Shown piece after piece: positions 1 to 6,893 of a stretch of DNA of 13,807 nt (the first letter of the stretch is position 1; every line of letters begins with the position of its first letter). Location: assembly GCA_016650415.1 (NCBI GenBank), contig JAENVU010000059.1:1-13807 (forward strand). Reading direction: 5' to 3'. Under the pieces are notes generated by a model that ran no database searches, was not told the origin of the DNA, and was given only the letters and a program-made list of their open reading frames with translations. The position numbers were made by a program, and so were the translations under genes. This stretch comes from Acidimicrobiia bacterium (lineage in GTDB: Bacteria; Actinomycetota; Acidimicrobiia; IMCC26256; JAENVU01).

Positions 1-573
1 CATTGTCTGGCCGGTCTCGATCGAGTCACGGCCGGCCAGGTCTTCATCGGCGATGTCGAGATCAGCAGCAGCAGTGAGAAGCAACTCACCTTGATCCGGC
101 GGGACCGCATCGGATTCATCTTCCAGTCGTTCAACTTGATCCCGACCTTGAACGCGGCGGAGAACATCACGTTGCCGATGGCGCTCGCGGGTCGAAAGCC
201 GGAGCCGGCGTGGATGGACTCCATCGTCAAGACGTTGCGAATCGGCGATCGGCTCACTCACCGCCCGAGTGAGCTCTCCGGTGGGCAGCAGCAACGGGTG
301 GCGGTTGCTCGGGCGCTGGTGTCTCGTCCGGATCTGATCTTCGCCGACGAACCGACGGGGAACCTCGACTCTCGAGCGAGCGCCGAGATCCTGACCTTCA
401 TGCGCGCCGCGGTCGACGACCTCGGCCAGACCATCGTCATGGTGACCCACGATCCGGGCGCGGCCAGCTACGCCGACCGGGTGGTGTTCCTCGCCGACGG
501 GAAGATCGTGGACGAGATGCTCGAACCCTCGGCCGAGGGCGTCCTGGATCGGCTCAAGCAGTTCGGGGCCTGA
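1..573 (+). CDS. ABC transporter ATP-binding protein, 5' end outside window
   Basis: This is the ATPase of an ABC transporter of the MacB/LolD type; it acts on the cytoplasmic face and powers the permease encoded next. The reading frame is open from base 1, and its first residues (HCLAGLD) are those that normally follow directly after Walker A, so roughly 40-50 N-terminal residues including Walker A are missing. Numbering from the window edge, I see the Q-loop (FQSFNL, Gln42), the signature LSGGQQQRVAVARA (92 onward), Walker B LIFADEP with Glu117, the D-loop (NLD) and the switch histidine in VTHDP (His150). The C-terminus is short, with no extra domain. The TGA stop is one base before the permease ATG, so the two are surely co-translated. 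The substrate cannot be read from the ATPase. The family call is firm; the exported substrate is unknown. Confidence 0.95.
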   Translation, partial: HCLAGLDRVTAGQVFIGDVEISSSSEKQLTLIRRDRIGFIFQSFNLIPTLNAAENITLPMALAGRKPEPAWMDSIVKTLRIGDRLTHRPSELSGGQQQRVAVARALVSRPDLIFADEPTGNLDSRASAEILTFMRAAVDDLGQTIVMVTHDPGAASYADRVVFLADGKIVDEMLEPSAEGVLDRLKQFGA

Positions 574-574
574 A

Positions 575-3145
575 ATGTTGAAGGTCACCTGGCGCGGCTT
601 GGTCGCGCACAAGCTGCGGTTTCTCCTCACCGCGGTCGCGGTCGTACTCGGGGTGTCGTTCGTGGTGGGGACGCTGGTGCTCACCGATACCGTCAAGCAA
701 ACGTTCAACGATTTGTTCAGCGGCGTGTACAAGGGCACCGATGCGTTCGTCCGATCGCGCAGTTCGCTGGAGTCGGACTTCGGGCCGGAGCAACGCGCGC
801 CGGTTCCGGAGTCGTTGCTGTCCAAGATCCAAAACGTGGACGGCGTCAAGGGCGCGGACGGGAACGTCCAGATCGATCGGGCGCAGTATCTCGGGCGCGA
901 CGGGAAGCCCGTCGGGAATCCCGCGCAAGGAGCGCCAACCCTCGGGTTCAACTGGTCCGCCACCCCACAGCTGAACGCCTTCACCCTGGTCGAGTACCGC
1001 GGGCGCTCGTCGCACGAACCTCGCGGCCCGGACGAGGTCGTGATCGACAAGGGGACCGCCGACGAGGAGCGGTTCGGCATCGGCGACCGGGTGACGGTGC
1101 TGTTCAACAACCTGGAAATTCCCCAGGCGGAGTTCACTGTCGTCGGGGTCGTCACCTTCGGTGGTGCGGATCGGCCCGCGGGCGCAACTGCGGCACTCTT
1201 CACCACCCCGCGGGCGCAGGTGCTCGACAACTCGGTCGGCAAGTTCGACGCCATCTCGGTGGCCGGCGACGGCGTGAGCCAGGCCGACCTGGCCACGCGG
1301 ATCCGGGGCGAGCTACCGCGGACCTATCAGGTGTTGACCGGCGAACAGATCATCAAGGAGAACCAGACCGACCTCGAGAAGAACCTGAGCTTCTTCACGA
1401 TCGCTCTCCTCGTCTTCGCCTACATCAGTCTCTTCGTCGGCGCGTTCATCATCGTCAATACGTTCTCCATCGTCGTGGCCCAACGGACCCGCGAGCTCGC
1501 CCTGTTGCGCGCACTCGGTGCCTCGGGTCGTCAGGTGCGGGCCTCGGTGATCGGTGAGGCACTCGGGGTCGGCACCATCGCGTCCGTGATCGGAATCGGC
1601 ACCGGGATCGGAACCAGCGCGGGGCTCAAGAGCCTGCTGGCGTCCTTCGGTCTCGACCTGCCCCCCACCTCACTGGTCGTCAAGCCCGGCACGATCATCA
1701 CCGGGCTGGTCGTGGGAATCGGTGTGACGTTGCTGTCCTCGTTGCTCCCGGCGCGGCGGGCCGCACGCGTCGCCCCCATGGCCGCGATTCGCGACGTCGC
1801 CGTCGAACAACGCGATCTGGGCCGGCGTACCGTCGTCGGTGTCGTCATCGCGGTCGCGGGTGTCGCCGCGATGCTGGTCGGTCTCTTCGGCGGCGCCGGG
1901 GTCCTGATGGTCGGGCTCGGAGCGCTCACGCTGTTCCTCGGCGTCGCGGTGCTCGGCCCGGTGATCGCCCGCCCAGTGGGTCGGTTCCTCGGCGCGCCGA
2001 TCCGGCGGTGGCGCGGGATGGCCGGCACGCTCGCCCAGCAGAACGCGGTCCGGAACCCGCGGCGGACGGCATCGACGGCTGCGGCACTCATGATCGGGAT
2101 TGCCCTGGTCGGGTTCATCGCGATCTTTGCCAGTTCGACCAAGGCCTCGGTGAGCGCGCAGATCGACCGCGCGTTCCGCGCCGATTACGTGGTGCTGACC
2201 GCGGGCGGGGGATTCGGTGGATCGTTCAGCCCGAAGCTCGCCGAGGATCTCCAGAAGCTGCCGGAGGTCGGCGTCGCCGGCGCGTTGCGATTCGGACCGC
2301 TCAAGGTGCTCGACAAGAGCGCGTTCCTCACCGCGTCGGATCCCAGGACCATGGACGCGATCTTCGACATCAATCCGCGGCGGGGCGACCTCGCCACTCT
2401 CGGCCCGGACGACATTGCGGTGTCGAGTGCCGTGTTCAAGGACAACAAGTGGCGGCTCGGCCAGGAGATCGCGACCCAGTTCCCGATCGGTGGCACCCAG
2501 AAGATGCGGATCGGCGCGGTGTACGGATTCGGTCAGAAGGAGGGGTTGAGCGACTACTTCATCTCCACCGCTGCCTTCGACCAGCGCTACACCAGCTCGG
2601 GCGACAATCAGGTGTACATCAAGGTCGCGAACGGCACCTCGATCGCGGCCGCGAAGCCTGCGCTCGAAAAAGTGGTGAAGCAGTATCCGGGAACCGAACT
2701 CACGGACCGGACCGGACTGCGCGAACGGTTCGAGGGCCAGGTGAACCAGCTCCTGGCGATGATCGTGGCGTTGCTCGGGCTCGCCCTCGTCATCGCCGTG
2801 ATCGGGATCATGAACACGCTGCTGCTCTCGATCGTCGAGCGCACGCGCGAGATCGGGTTGCTCCGCGCGGTGGGGATGACCCGTCGCCAGGTGCGGACGT
2901 CGGTCCGGTGGGAGTCGGTGATCGTCGCGGTCTTCGGTGCCCTGCTCGGGATCACCGTCGGGATCTTCTTCGGGTGGGCGATCGTCAAGGCATTGCACGA
3001 CGAAGGCATCACCGAGTTCGCGATCCCCATCGCCCAACTCCTCGGGGCCGTCGTGTTCGCTGCGCTCGCGGGCGTCCTGGCCGCGACGTACCCCGCACAT
3101 CGCGCCGCGCGTCTCGACGTACTCGACGCCATCTCCACGGAGTAG
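575..3145 (+). CDS. FtsX/MacB-type ABC transporter permease (duplicated FtsX domains)
   Basis: This is the membrane subunit of the exporter or lipoprotein-release-type ABC system with the preceding ATPase. The 856-residue protein has an N-terminal membrane helix (about 14-36), a first extracytoplasmic MacB-like domain (about 38-265), and a first FtsX domain with three helices (about 270-406). A linker with two further hydrophobic segments follows (about 415-465), then a second extracytoplasmic domain (about 500-715) and a second FtsX domain (about 725-856). The internal duplication is clear: each FtsX half carries the same post-helix motif, RTRELALLRALGA from Arg304 and RTREIGLLRAVGM from Arg756. 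This two-half topology is common in actinobacterial transporters of this family. The ATG lies one base after the ATPase stop, so translational coupling is likely. The gene ends four bases before the convergent gene at 3150, leaving no room for a separate terminator. Substrate unknown; lipids, lipoproteins and peptides are family possibilities. Confidence 0.95.
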   Translation: MLKVTWRGLVAHKLRFLLTAVAVVLGVSFVVGTLVLTDTVKQTFNDLFSGVYKGTDAFVRSRSSLESDFGPEQRAPVPESLLSKIQNVDGVKGADGNVQIDRAQYLGRDGKPVGNPAQGAPTLGFNWSATPQLNAFTLVEYRGRSSHEPRGPDEVVIDKGTADEERFGIGDRVTVLFNNLEIPQAEFTVVGVVTFGGADRPAGATAALFTTPRAQVLDNSVGKFDAISVAGDGVSQADLATRIRGELPRTYQVLTGEQIIKENQTDLEKNLSFFTIALLVFAYISLFVGAFIIVNTFSIVVAQRTRELALLRALGASGRQVRASVIGEALGVGTIASVIGIGTGIGTSAGLKSLLASFGLDLPPTSLVVKPGTIITGLVVGIGVTLLSSLLPARRAARVAPMAAIRDVAVEQRDLGRRTVVGVVIAVAGVAAMLVGLFGGAGVLMVGLGALTLFLGVAVLGPVIARPVGRFLGAPIRRWRGMAGTLAQQNAVRNPRRTASTAAALMIGIALVGFIAIFASSTKASVSAQIDRAFRADYVVLTAGGGFGGSFSPKLAEDLQKLPEVGVAGALRFGPLKVLDKSAFLTASDPRTMDAIFDINPRRGDLATLGPDDIAVSSAVFKDNKWRLGQEIATQFPIGGTQKMRIGAVYGFGQKEGLSDYFISTAAFDQRYTSSGDNQVYIKVANGTSIAAAKPALEKVVKQYPGTELTDRTGLRERFEGQVNQLLAMIVALLGLALVIAVIGIMNTLLLSIVERTREIGLLRAVGMTRRQVRTSVRWESVIVAVFGALLGITVGIFFGWAIVKALHDEGITEFAIPIAQLLGAVVFAALAGVLAATYPAHRAARLDVLDAISTE

Positions 3146-3149
3146 CGCG

Positions 3150-4097
3150 TCAACCGTCGTAGGGGCTCCACGTCACGACGGCGGCGGAGAGTTCGTCCGT
3201 GACGAGTTCGATGAATCGGTCCGCGGTGATCGTAGTCTCGGCCGACCTGACGAGATGGAGCGCCGGGCTGAGGCTGGTCACTCCGTCGAAGGTCCAATGA
3301 CCCGGGCCCCGGTCCTCCCTGGTGAGGCGGGTCGCGAGATCGGCGAGGTCAACCCGCGGTCGGGGTCGCCGGCTCGTCAGATGGACCCACGTCTCGTATC
3401 GGTACTGGAGCTCCGGCGCCCGCGCGGCGATCGTGACCACCGCGTACTCGTCGATGGCGTTGTTGATGGCCATCGGGTGGGCCGCGTCGGTACGCGTCGT
3501 GGTGAACTGATGCACCGTGCGCTGCGCCCACGCGGAGGGGATGGTCACGATCGCGAGATCCAGGTCGGGGCGGGTCTCGATACCGATGGTGCCGGTCTCG
3601 ATCGCTCGCTCGGTCTCGGTGATGTGCGCGTCCTCGTCGGCCCAGACCGTCCGAAAACGGCCGACGTCGTCGACGACCTCGACGAGGCGTGGGAGCACCG
3701 CGCGGTACGGGTCGTCCGTCGCCACGTTGCCGAGATGGGCCATGGTCAGCGCGGCGCGCGCGGCGTCACGGTCGCGGAACGTGCTGAAGTCGCCGGCCCG
3801 CGCGATGTCGACGAGCCGCTCGCGCCGAGCCTGCGCAGCTTCTGGTTCGACGAGCGCGAACACCGAGACCAAACCGTCCTGATCGAAGTGGTTGTTCGTG
3901 ACGTACGGCGCGTCGACATGAAGCTCGGGATGATCGAGATACTTGAACGCGATCTCGGCCGACAGGTCGGCGCGCAGGATCGCCGGCGTCGCCGCGCCCG
4001 GCCAGTGGGAGAGCACGAGATCGGTGCCCGCCTGCGCGGACCCGTCGACGACGACATGGGGGCGACCGGTGACCTCGGCGTAGGGGCGATACTCCAT
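3150..4097 (-). CDS. DUF6687-like protein of unknown function
   Basis: This 315-residue protein has no signal peptide and no membrane helices, so it is probably cytoplasmic. It resembles, from memory, a family annotated as DUF6687; I cannot confirm the assignment from sequence alone. Notable motifs are SHWPG (30-34), the acidic motif NNHFDQDG (68-75), which recalls the DxDG metal-binding motif I of DHH/RecJ-type phosphoesterases, and WTFDG near residue 275. I do not see a DHH triad, so a phosphoesterase role is speculative. The start at 4097 is the first ATG after a well-formed promoter and has no Shine-Dalgarno sequence, consistent with leaderless translation. It lies 66 bases downstream of purE on the same strand but appears to have its own MerR-type promoter. 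Reading frame and codon use look like the neighbouring genes, so it is a real gene; function not known. Confidence 0.8.
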   Translation of the reverse strand: MEYRPYAEVTGRPHVVVDGSAQAGTDLVLSHWPGAATPAILRADLSAEIAFKYLDHPELHVDAPYVTNNHFDQDGLVSVFALVEPEAAQARRERLVDIARAGDFSTFRDRDAARAALTMAHLGNVATDDPYRAVLPRLVEVVDDVGRFRTVWADEDAHITETERAIETGTIGIETRPDLDLAIVTIPSAWAQRTVHQFTTTRTDAAHPMAINNAIDEYAVVTIAARAPELQYRYETWVHLTSRRPRPRVDLADLATRLTREDRGPGHWTFDGVTSLSPALHLVRSAETTITADRFIELVTDELSAAVVTWSPYDG

Positions 4098-4104
4098 GCC
4101 GACG

Positions 4105-4135
4105 AACCTACGGGTTGAAGTCGACTTCAGGTCAA
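4105..4135 (-). promoter_or_regulatory. MerR/SoxR-geometry promoter of the DUF6687-like gene
   Basis: On the - strand a -35 box TTGACC (4135-4130) and a -10 box TAGGTT (4110-4105) are separated by 19 bases instead of the usual 17. The -10 ends 7 bases before the ATG at 4097, so transcription would start at or next to the start codon. The long spacer with a palindrome at its 5' side is the hallmark of promoters activated by MerR-family regulators, which twist the DNA to correct the spacing. No MerR-type gene is in this window. The boxes and spacing are seen directly; activation by a MerR protein is inferred. Confidence 0.6.
4116..4129. promoter_or_regulatory. Perfect 14-bp palindromic operator candidate
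   Basis: TGAAGTCGACTTCA is a perfect inverted repeat with no central spacer, lying between the -35 and -10 of the promoter above. Read with two flanking bases on the - strand it is CCTGAAGTCGACTTCA followed by AC. This has the same layout, and the AAGT..ACTT core, of the SoxR box CCTCAAGTTAACTTGAGG of the enteric soxS promoter, including its start at the last two bases of the -35 hexamer. The arms differ from SoxR at the outer positions, so another MerR-family member may be the regulator. Confidence 0.6.
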
Positions 4136-4163
4136 GCGGGTTCGGCCCGGTGGTGACCGACGG

Positions 4164-4652
4164 CTACTCCTGGAGCCGGGCGTCCTTCTCGCGCACCGTT
4201 GCTGCCAGGTCGGCCTGGTAGCTCTCCATTCGGGCCCGCAACGCCGGATCGCTCACCGCGAGGATGCGCACCGCGAGGAGCCCCGCATTCGCGGCGTTGC
4301 CGACTGCGACGGTCGCGACCGGGATGCCCTTGGGCATCTGCACGATCGACAGCATCGAATCCAACCCGTCGAGATGGGCGAGCGGAACCGGCACGCCGAT
4401 GACCGGGAGCGTCGTCATCGATGCGGTCATCCCCGGGAGGTGGGCCGCGCCGCCGGCGCCGGCGATGATGACCTCGAGGCCTCGGTCGGCCGCGCTGCGG
4501 GCGTAGTCGACCATGACGTCGGGTGTGCGGTGGGCCGACACGATGCGGACCTCACGGGCCACGCCGAACTCGTCGAGGATGTCGACCGCGGCCTGCATCA
4601 CCGGCAGATCACTGTCGCTCCCCATGATCACACCGACCCGCGGACTGTTCAC
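4164..4652 (-). CDS. purE: N5-carboxyaminoimidazole ribonucleotide mutase (class I PurE)
   Basis: PurE converts N5-CAIR to CAIR in de novo purine synthesis, after PurK has made N5-CAIR; it is a cytoplasmic homo-octamer. From the GTG at 4652 the protein has 162 residues, the usual class I length. It carries GSDSDLP (11-17) for phosphate and ribose binding, SAHRTP with the catalytic histidine His41, and the AGGAAHLPGM loop (66-75, His71). The GTG is chosen because GGGAG (4658-4662) lies 5 bases upstream and because the family begins a few residues before GSDSD; the frame stays open further upstream to 5105 but that part has no purE similarity and crosses the divergent gene. The start overlaps the stop of a 26-codon upstream frame. 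purK, its usual partner, is not in the window. The next gene on the strand starts 66 bases downstream. Confidence 0.96.
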   Translation of the reverse strand: MNSPRVGVIMGSDSDLPVMQAAVDILDEFGVAREVRIVSAHRTPDVMVDYARSAADRGLEVIIAGAGGAAHLPGMTASMTTLPVIGVPVPLAHLDGLDSMLSIVQMPKGIPVATVAVGNAANAGLLAVRILAVSDPALRARMESYQADLAATVREKDARLQE

Positions 4653-4729
4653 GTGCTCTCCCGCTCTTGGCCCTGCGGGCCGGGCCGCTCGGGCCCCGCT
4701 CGGCGCGTGACGGGTGACCCGGATCGCAT
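4649..4729 (-). CDS. Possible 26-residue leader peptide overlapping purE start
   Basis: An ATG at 4729, preceded by GAGGAG three bases upstream, opens a frame of 26 codons beginning MRSGSPVTRR and ending QGQEREST. Its TGA shares bases with the purE GTG (GTGA), the arrangement typical of translational coupling. An in-frame GTG at 4744 would add five residues (VSEEP). The peptide is rich in Arg, Gly and Pro and has no recognisable domain. The 3' half is made of the dispersed repeat described separately, so the open frame could simply be a by-product of that element. Translation is plausible from the Shine-Dalgarno match but unproven. Confidence 0.35.
   Translation of the reverse strand: MRSGSPVTRRAGPERPGPQGQEREST
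4661..4692 (-). repeat. Structured dispersed repeat, copy 1 (purE leader)
   Basis: The - strand reads CCGAGCGGCCC, then the hairpin GGCCC-GCA-GGGCC (stem 4681-4677 and 4673-4669), then AAGAGCGG. It is identical over all 32 bases to the copy at 9396-9427. It lies in the sense orientation of purE and ends 8 bases before its start codon; its last bases form part of the purE Shine-Dalgarno sequence. A second CGAGCGG unit lies just upstream (4696-4702). Six-base arms GCGTGA (4741-4746) and TCACGC (4705-4710) bracket the leader further upstream. Confidence 0.85.
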
Positions 4730-4749
4730 TGGCTCCTCGCTCACGCCAC

Positions 4750-4760
4750 GACGTTAGCCT
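4750..4760. promoter_or_regulatory. Overlapping divergent -10 boxes for purE and the flavoprotein gene (weak)
   Basis: The + strand has TAGCCT at 4755-4760, about 30 bases before the flavoprotein ATG, which would give a short leader holding its Shine-Dalgarno sequence. The - strand has TAACGT at 4755-4750, which would give purE a leader of about 90 bases. The two hexamers share a base. No convincing -35 is seen on either strand at 17-18 bases. TTGGCT at 4729-4734 is 20 bases from the + strand box, which is too far. Confidence 0.3.
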
Positions 4761-4777
4761 CGGCGTCCCCGAGTCTT

Positions 4778-4785
4778 GGAGAAGG
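4778..4785 (+). promoter_or_regulatory. Ribosome binding site fixing the flavoprotein start
   Basis: GGAGAAGG lies 6 bases before the ATG at 4792. It decides this start over the in-frame ATG at 4714, whose extra 26 codons run through the divergent promoter region and show no family similarity. Confidence 0.75.
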
Positions 4786-4791
4786 TTGACG

Positions 4792-5757
4792 ATGCGGACA
4801 CGACTGACCGATGTGTTGGGAATCGAGCACCCGGTGATGCTCGCCGGTATGGGAGGCGTGTCGTACGCCCCGTTGGTGGCGGCGGTTTCGGAGGCCGGTG
4901 GCTTCGGGTGCTTCGGCGCATCGACGATGTCGAGCGAGGAGATGGTCGACCAGATCCGCGCCGCGAAGGCGCTCACGAGCAAGCCGCTCGGGGTCGACCT
5001 GCTCACCGCGATGCCGGATCGACTCATGACCGATGTCGAGGCGCTGATCCGTGAAGGTGCATCGGTCTTCGCCGCGGGACTCGGCGTGCCGCGAGACGTG
5101 ATCACGCTGTGTCACGACCACAACGTGCTCGTGCTTTCGATGTGCGGCAAGGTGCGTCATGCGGTCGCCGCCGTCGAAGCCGGCTGCGACATGGTCGTGG
5201 CGCAAGGCACGGAAGCGGGTGGGCATACCGGCCAGGTCGCGACGATGCCGCTCGTTCCCCAAGTGGTCGATGCGGTCGGAGATCGGGTGCCGGTGGTCGC
5301 GGCGGGTGGAATCTTCGACGGGCGTGGTCTGGCCGCGGCGTTGGCGCTCGGCGCCGACGGTGTGTGGGTCGGAACCCGGTTCATCGCGACGCCCGAAGCG
5401 CGGTCCGCGCCGGGCTACAAGGAGGCGCTGCTGCGTACCGGCGAGGACGGCACGAGTATCTCGCGGGCGTTCACCGGGAAGACGTTGCGCGCGGTCGCGA
5501 ACGACACGACCCGCTACTTCGACGCCCACCCGGACGAGTTGGTCCCGTTCCCCGAGATGCTCATGAAGTCGACCTCGGGCGGGTGGATGCACCTGGGTGC
5601 CGACGAGAACACGCCGGGCGTCGACCCGGACCGCGAGTGCTACCCGGCCGGGCAGGGCGTGGGTGCGATCCACGAACTGATTCCCGCAGGCGACATCGTC
5701 CGCAGCATCGTGGCCGAGGCCGAGAAGAGTCTCGACCGCCTGACCACCCTGCGGTAA
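4792..5757 (+). CDS. Nitronate monooxygenase-family FMN oxidoreductase
   Basis: This is a 321-residue TIM-barrel flavoprotein of the nitronate monooxygenase / 2-nitropropane dioxygenase family, which oxidises alkyl nitronates with O2; relatives also act as NAD(P)H:quinone reductases or FabK-type enoyl reductases. It opens with GIEHPVMLAGMGG (10-22), the usual first strand and FMN loop. It has AQGTEAGGH (137-145), in which the histidine is the expected active-site base, and the phosphate-binding AAGGI (170-174) followed by GADGVWVGTRF. Length fits the bacterial family. It stands alone on the + strand between divergent purE and convergent gmd. There is no second domain and no acyl-carrier or fatty-acid gene beside it, so FabK activity is less likely. 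Detoxification of nitronates is the default guess; the true substrate is not determined by sequence. Confidence 0.9.
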   Translation: MRTRLTDVLGIEHPVMLAGMGGVSYAPLVAAVSEAGGFGCFGASTMSSEEMVDQIRAAKALTSKPLGVDLLTAMPDRLMTDVEALIREGASVFAAGLGVPRDVITLCHDHNVLVLSMCGKVRHAVAAVEAGCDMVVAQGTEAGGHTGQVATMPLVPQVVDAVGDRVPVVAAGGIFDGRGLAAALALGADGVWVGTRFIATPEARSAPGYKEALLRTGEDGTSISRAFTGKTLRAVANDTTRYFDAHPDELVPFPEMLMKSTSGGWMHLGADENTPGVDPDRECYPAGQGVGAIHELIPAGDIVRSIVAEAEKSLDRLTTLR

Positions 5758-5820
5758 CCGGTACCGAAGGTGAGGGAAGAGCGGTCGCGCTCACCGCAGT
5801 CCGCGCTCCCGAACCGGGGC

Positions 5821-5852
5821 CCGAGCGGCCTGCGACGCAGTCGCAAGAGCGG
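5821..5852 (+). repeat. Structured dispersed repeat, copy 2 (covarying stem)
   Basis: The + strand reads CCGAGCGGCC, hairpin TGCGAC-GCA-GTCGCA (5831-5845), then AGAGCGG. It matches copies 1 and 3 at 25 of 32 positions, and all seven differences lie in the hairpin stem. Six of them form three compensated base pairs and the seventh creates an extra T-A pair. The shared stretch extends upstream to 5815 when compared with copy 1 (16 identical bases, CGGGGCCCGAGCGGCC) and two bases further downstream. It sits in the convergent gap between the flavoprotein gene and gmd. A 6-base inverted repeat GGTGAG/CTCACC (5769-5774, 5790-5795) lies upstream. Confidence 0.8.
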
Positions 5853-5856
5853 GAAA

Positions 5857-5872
5857 GGAGGTAGTTACCTCC
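5857..5872. terminator. Inverted repeat across the gmd stop codon, possible bidirectional terminator part
   Basis: GGAGGTA and TACCTCC are separated by only two bases (GT) and span the gmd stop codon. As RNA the loop is too small for the full stem, so only the outer pairs could form. It sits at the meeting point of two convergent genes next to repeat copy 2. There is no U-tract. The + strand arm looks like a perfect Shine-Dalgarno sequence but no start codon follows on that strand at a suitable distance. Confidence 0.25.
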
Positions 5873-6860
5873 GGCCGGAGTCGAGGATGTTCTGCTCGTT
5901 CTTGAGGTCGGATTCGTACATCCGCGCGACGAGTTCCTCGAAGCCGACTTTCGGTGACCATCCCAGCTTCTCGCGAGCCTTGGAGGCGTCGCCGAGGAGC
6001 AGGTCGACCTCCGCGGGCCGGTCGAACCGCGTGTCGTGGTTGACGTAGGGCTCCCAGCTCTCGTATCCCGCGATGTGGAAGGCAACGTCGAGGAACTCGC
6101 GGATCGTGTGGGTCTCACCGGTCGCGATCACGTAGTCGTCGGGCTCGTCCTGCTGGAGCATGTGCCACATCGCTTCGACGTAGTCGCCGGCAAAACCCCA
6201 GTCCCGCGCGGAGTCGAGGTTGCCGAGACTGATCGTGTCCTGGATTCCGAGCTTGATCCGCGCGAGGGAGTTGGTGATCTTGCGGGTCACGAACTCGAGG
6301 CCGCGGCGTTCGCTCTCGTGGTTGAACAGGATGCCGCTGCTCGCGTGGAGGTTGTAGGACTCGCGGTAGTTGACGGTCATGTCGTGACCGAACACCTTGG
6401 CCACGCCGTACGGCGAGCGGGGGTGGAACGGGGTGCTCTCCTTCTGCGGCGTCTCGCGTACCTTCCCGAACATCTCGGACGAACTCGCTTGGTAGAAGCG
6501 GATCGGGTTCTTGTCGGTGCCGCCGACGATCCGAATCGCCTCGAGCATGCGCAATACGCCGAGTCCGGTGATCTCCGCGGTGAGTTCGGCCTGTTTGAAC
6601 GAGAGCTGGACGAAGCTGATCGCGCCGAGGTTGTAGACCTCATCGGGCTGGACCTGTTCCACCGCCGCGATCAGCGAGGGGAGGTCGCGCAGGTCGCCAC
6701 CGACGAGATCGAGCCCGGGGTTCTCTTCCATGACCAGTTGGGCCTTCGGGTTGGCCTGGCCGGCGATGAGGCCGAACACTTGGTAACCCTTCGATGTCAG
6801 GAGCTGGCTGAGATACCGCCCGTCCTGCCCCGTGATGCCCGTGATGAGCGCGCGCTTCAT
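5865..6860 (-). CDS. gmd: GDP-mannose 4,6-dehydratase
   Basis: This enzyme converts GDP-mannose to GDP-4-keto-6-deoxymannose with bound NADP+, the entry to GDP-fucose, GDP-rhamnose and related sugars for surface polysaccharides. The 331-residue protein is an extended short-chain dehydrogenase with the Rossmann motif TGITGQDG (7-14) and the catalytic set Ser127, Glu129 (ASSSEMFG), Tyr151 and Lys155 (YGVAK), at the spacing of Thr132, Glu134, Tyr156 and Lys160 in E. coli Gmd. RRGLEFVTRKI and the RDWGFAGDYVEAMW block are typical of Gmd rather than of UDP-glucose epimerases. The loop usually reading HESPRRG is HESERRG here. AGGA sits 4 bases before the ATG. It starts 33 bases after the DUF3151 stop on the same strand, so it is probably transcribed with it. 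The follow-on fucose synthase or reductase is not present in the window. Confidence 0.95.
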   Translation of the reverse strand: MKRALITGITGQDGRYLSQLLTSKGYQVFGLIAGQANPKAQLVMEENPGLDLVGGDLRDLPSLIAAVEQVQPDEVYNLGAISFVQLSFKQAELTAEITGLGVLRMLEAIRIVGGTDKNPIRFYQASSSEMFGKVRETPQKESTPFHPRSPYGVAKVFGHDMTVNYRESYNLHASSGILFNHESERRGLEFVTRKITNSLARIKLGIQDTISLGNLDSARDWGFAGDYVEAMWHMLQQDEPDDYVIATGETHTIREFLDVAFHIAGYESWEPYVNHDTRFDRPAEVDLLLGDASKAREKLGWSPKVGFEELVARMYESDLKNEQNILDSGRR

Positions 6861-6893
6861 GCGTTCCTCTCGCCTGCGTGGGATCCGTCGAGA

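Noticed and set aside
1670..3100. Long open frame on the - strand opposite the permease (476 codons)
   Set aside because: It is antisense to an intact FtsX permease, has a Arg/Asp/Glu/His-rich composition typical of GC-rich antisense frames, and shows no domain.
4714..4791. Upstream ATG for the flavoprotein
   Set aside because: The added residues are unlike the family and GGAGAAGG is placed for the ATG at 4792.
4653..5105. Upstream extension of purE
   Set aside because: The frame is open but reads antisense through the flavoprotein gene start; family length and GGGAG before the GTG at 4652 fix the shorter start.
5855..5864. AAAGGAGGT as a ribosome binding site for a hidden + strand gene
   Set aside because: No start codon with an open frame follows at a workable distance; the bases are part of an inverted repeat at the gmd stop.
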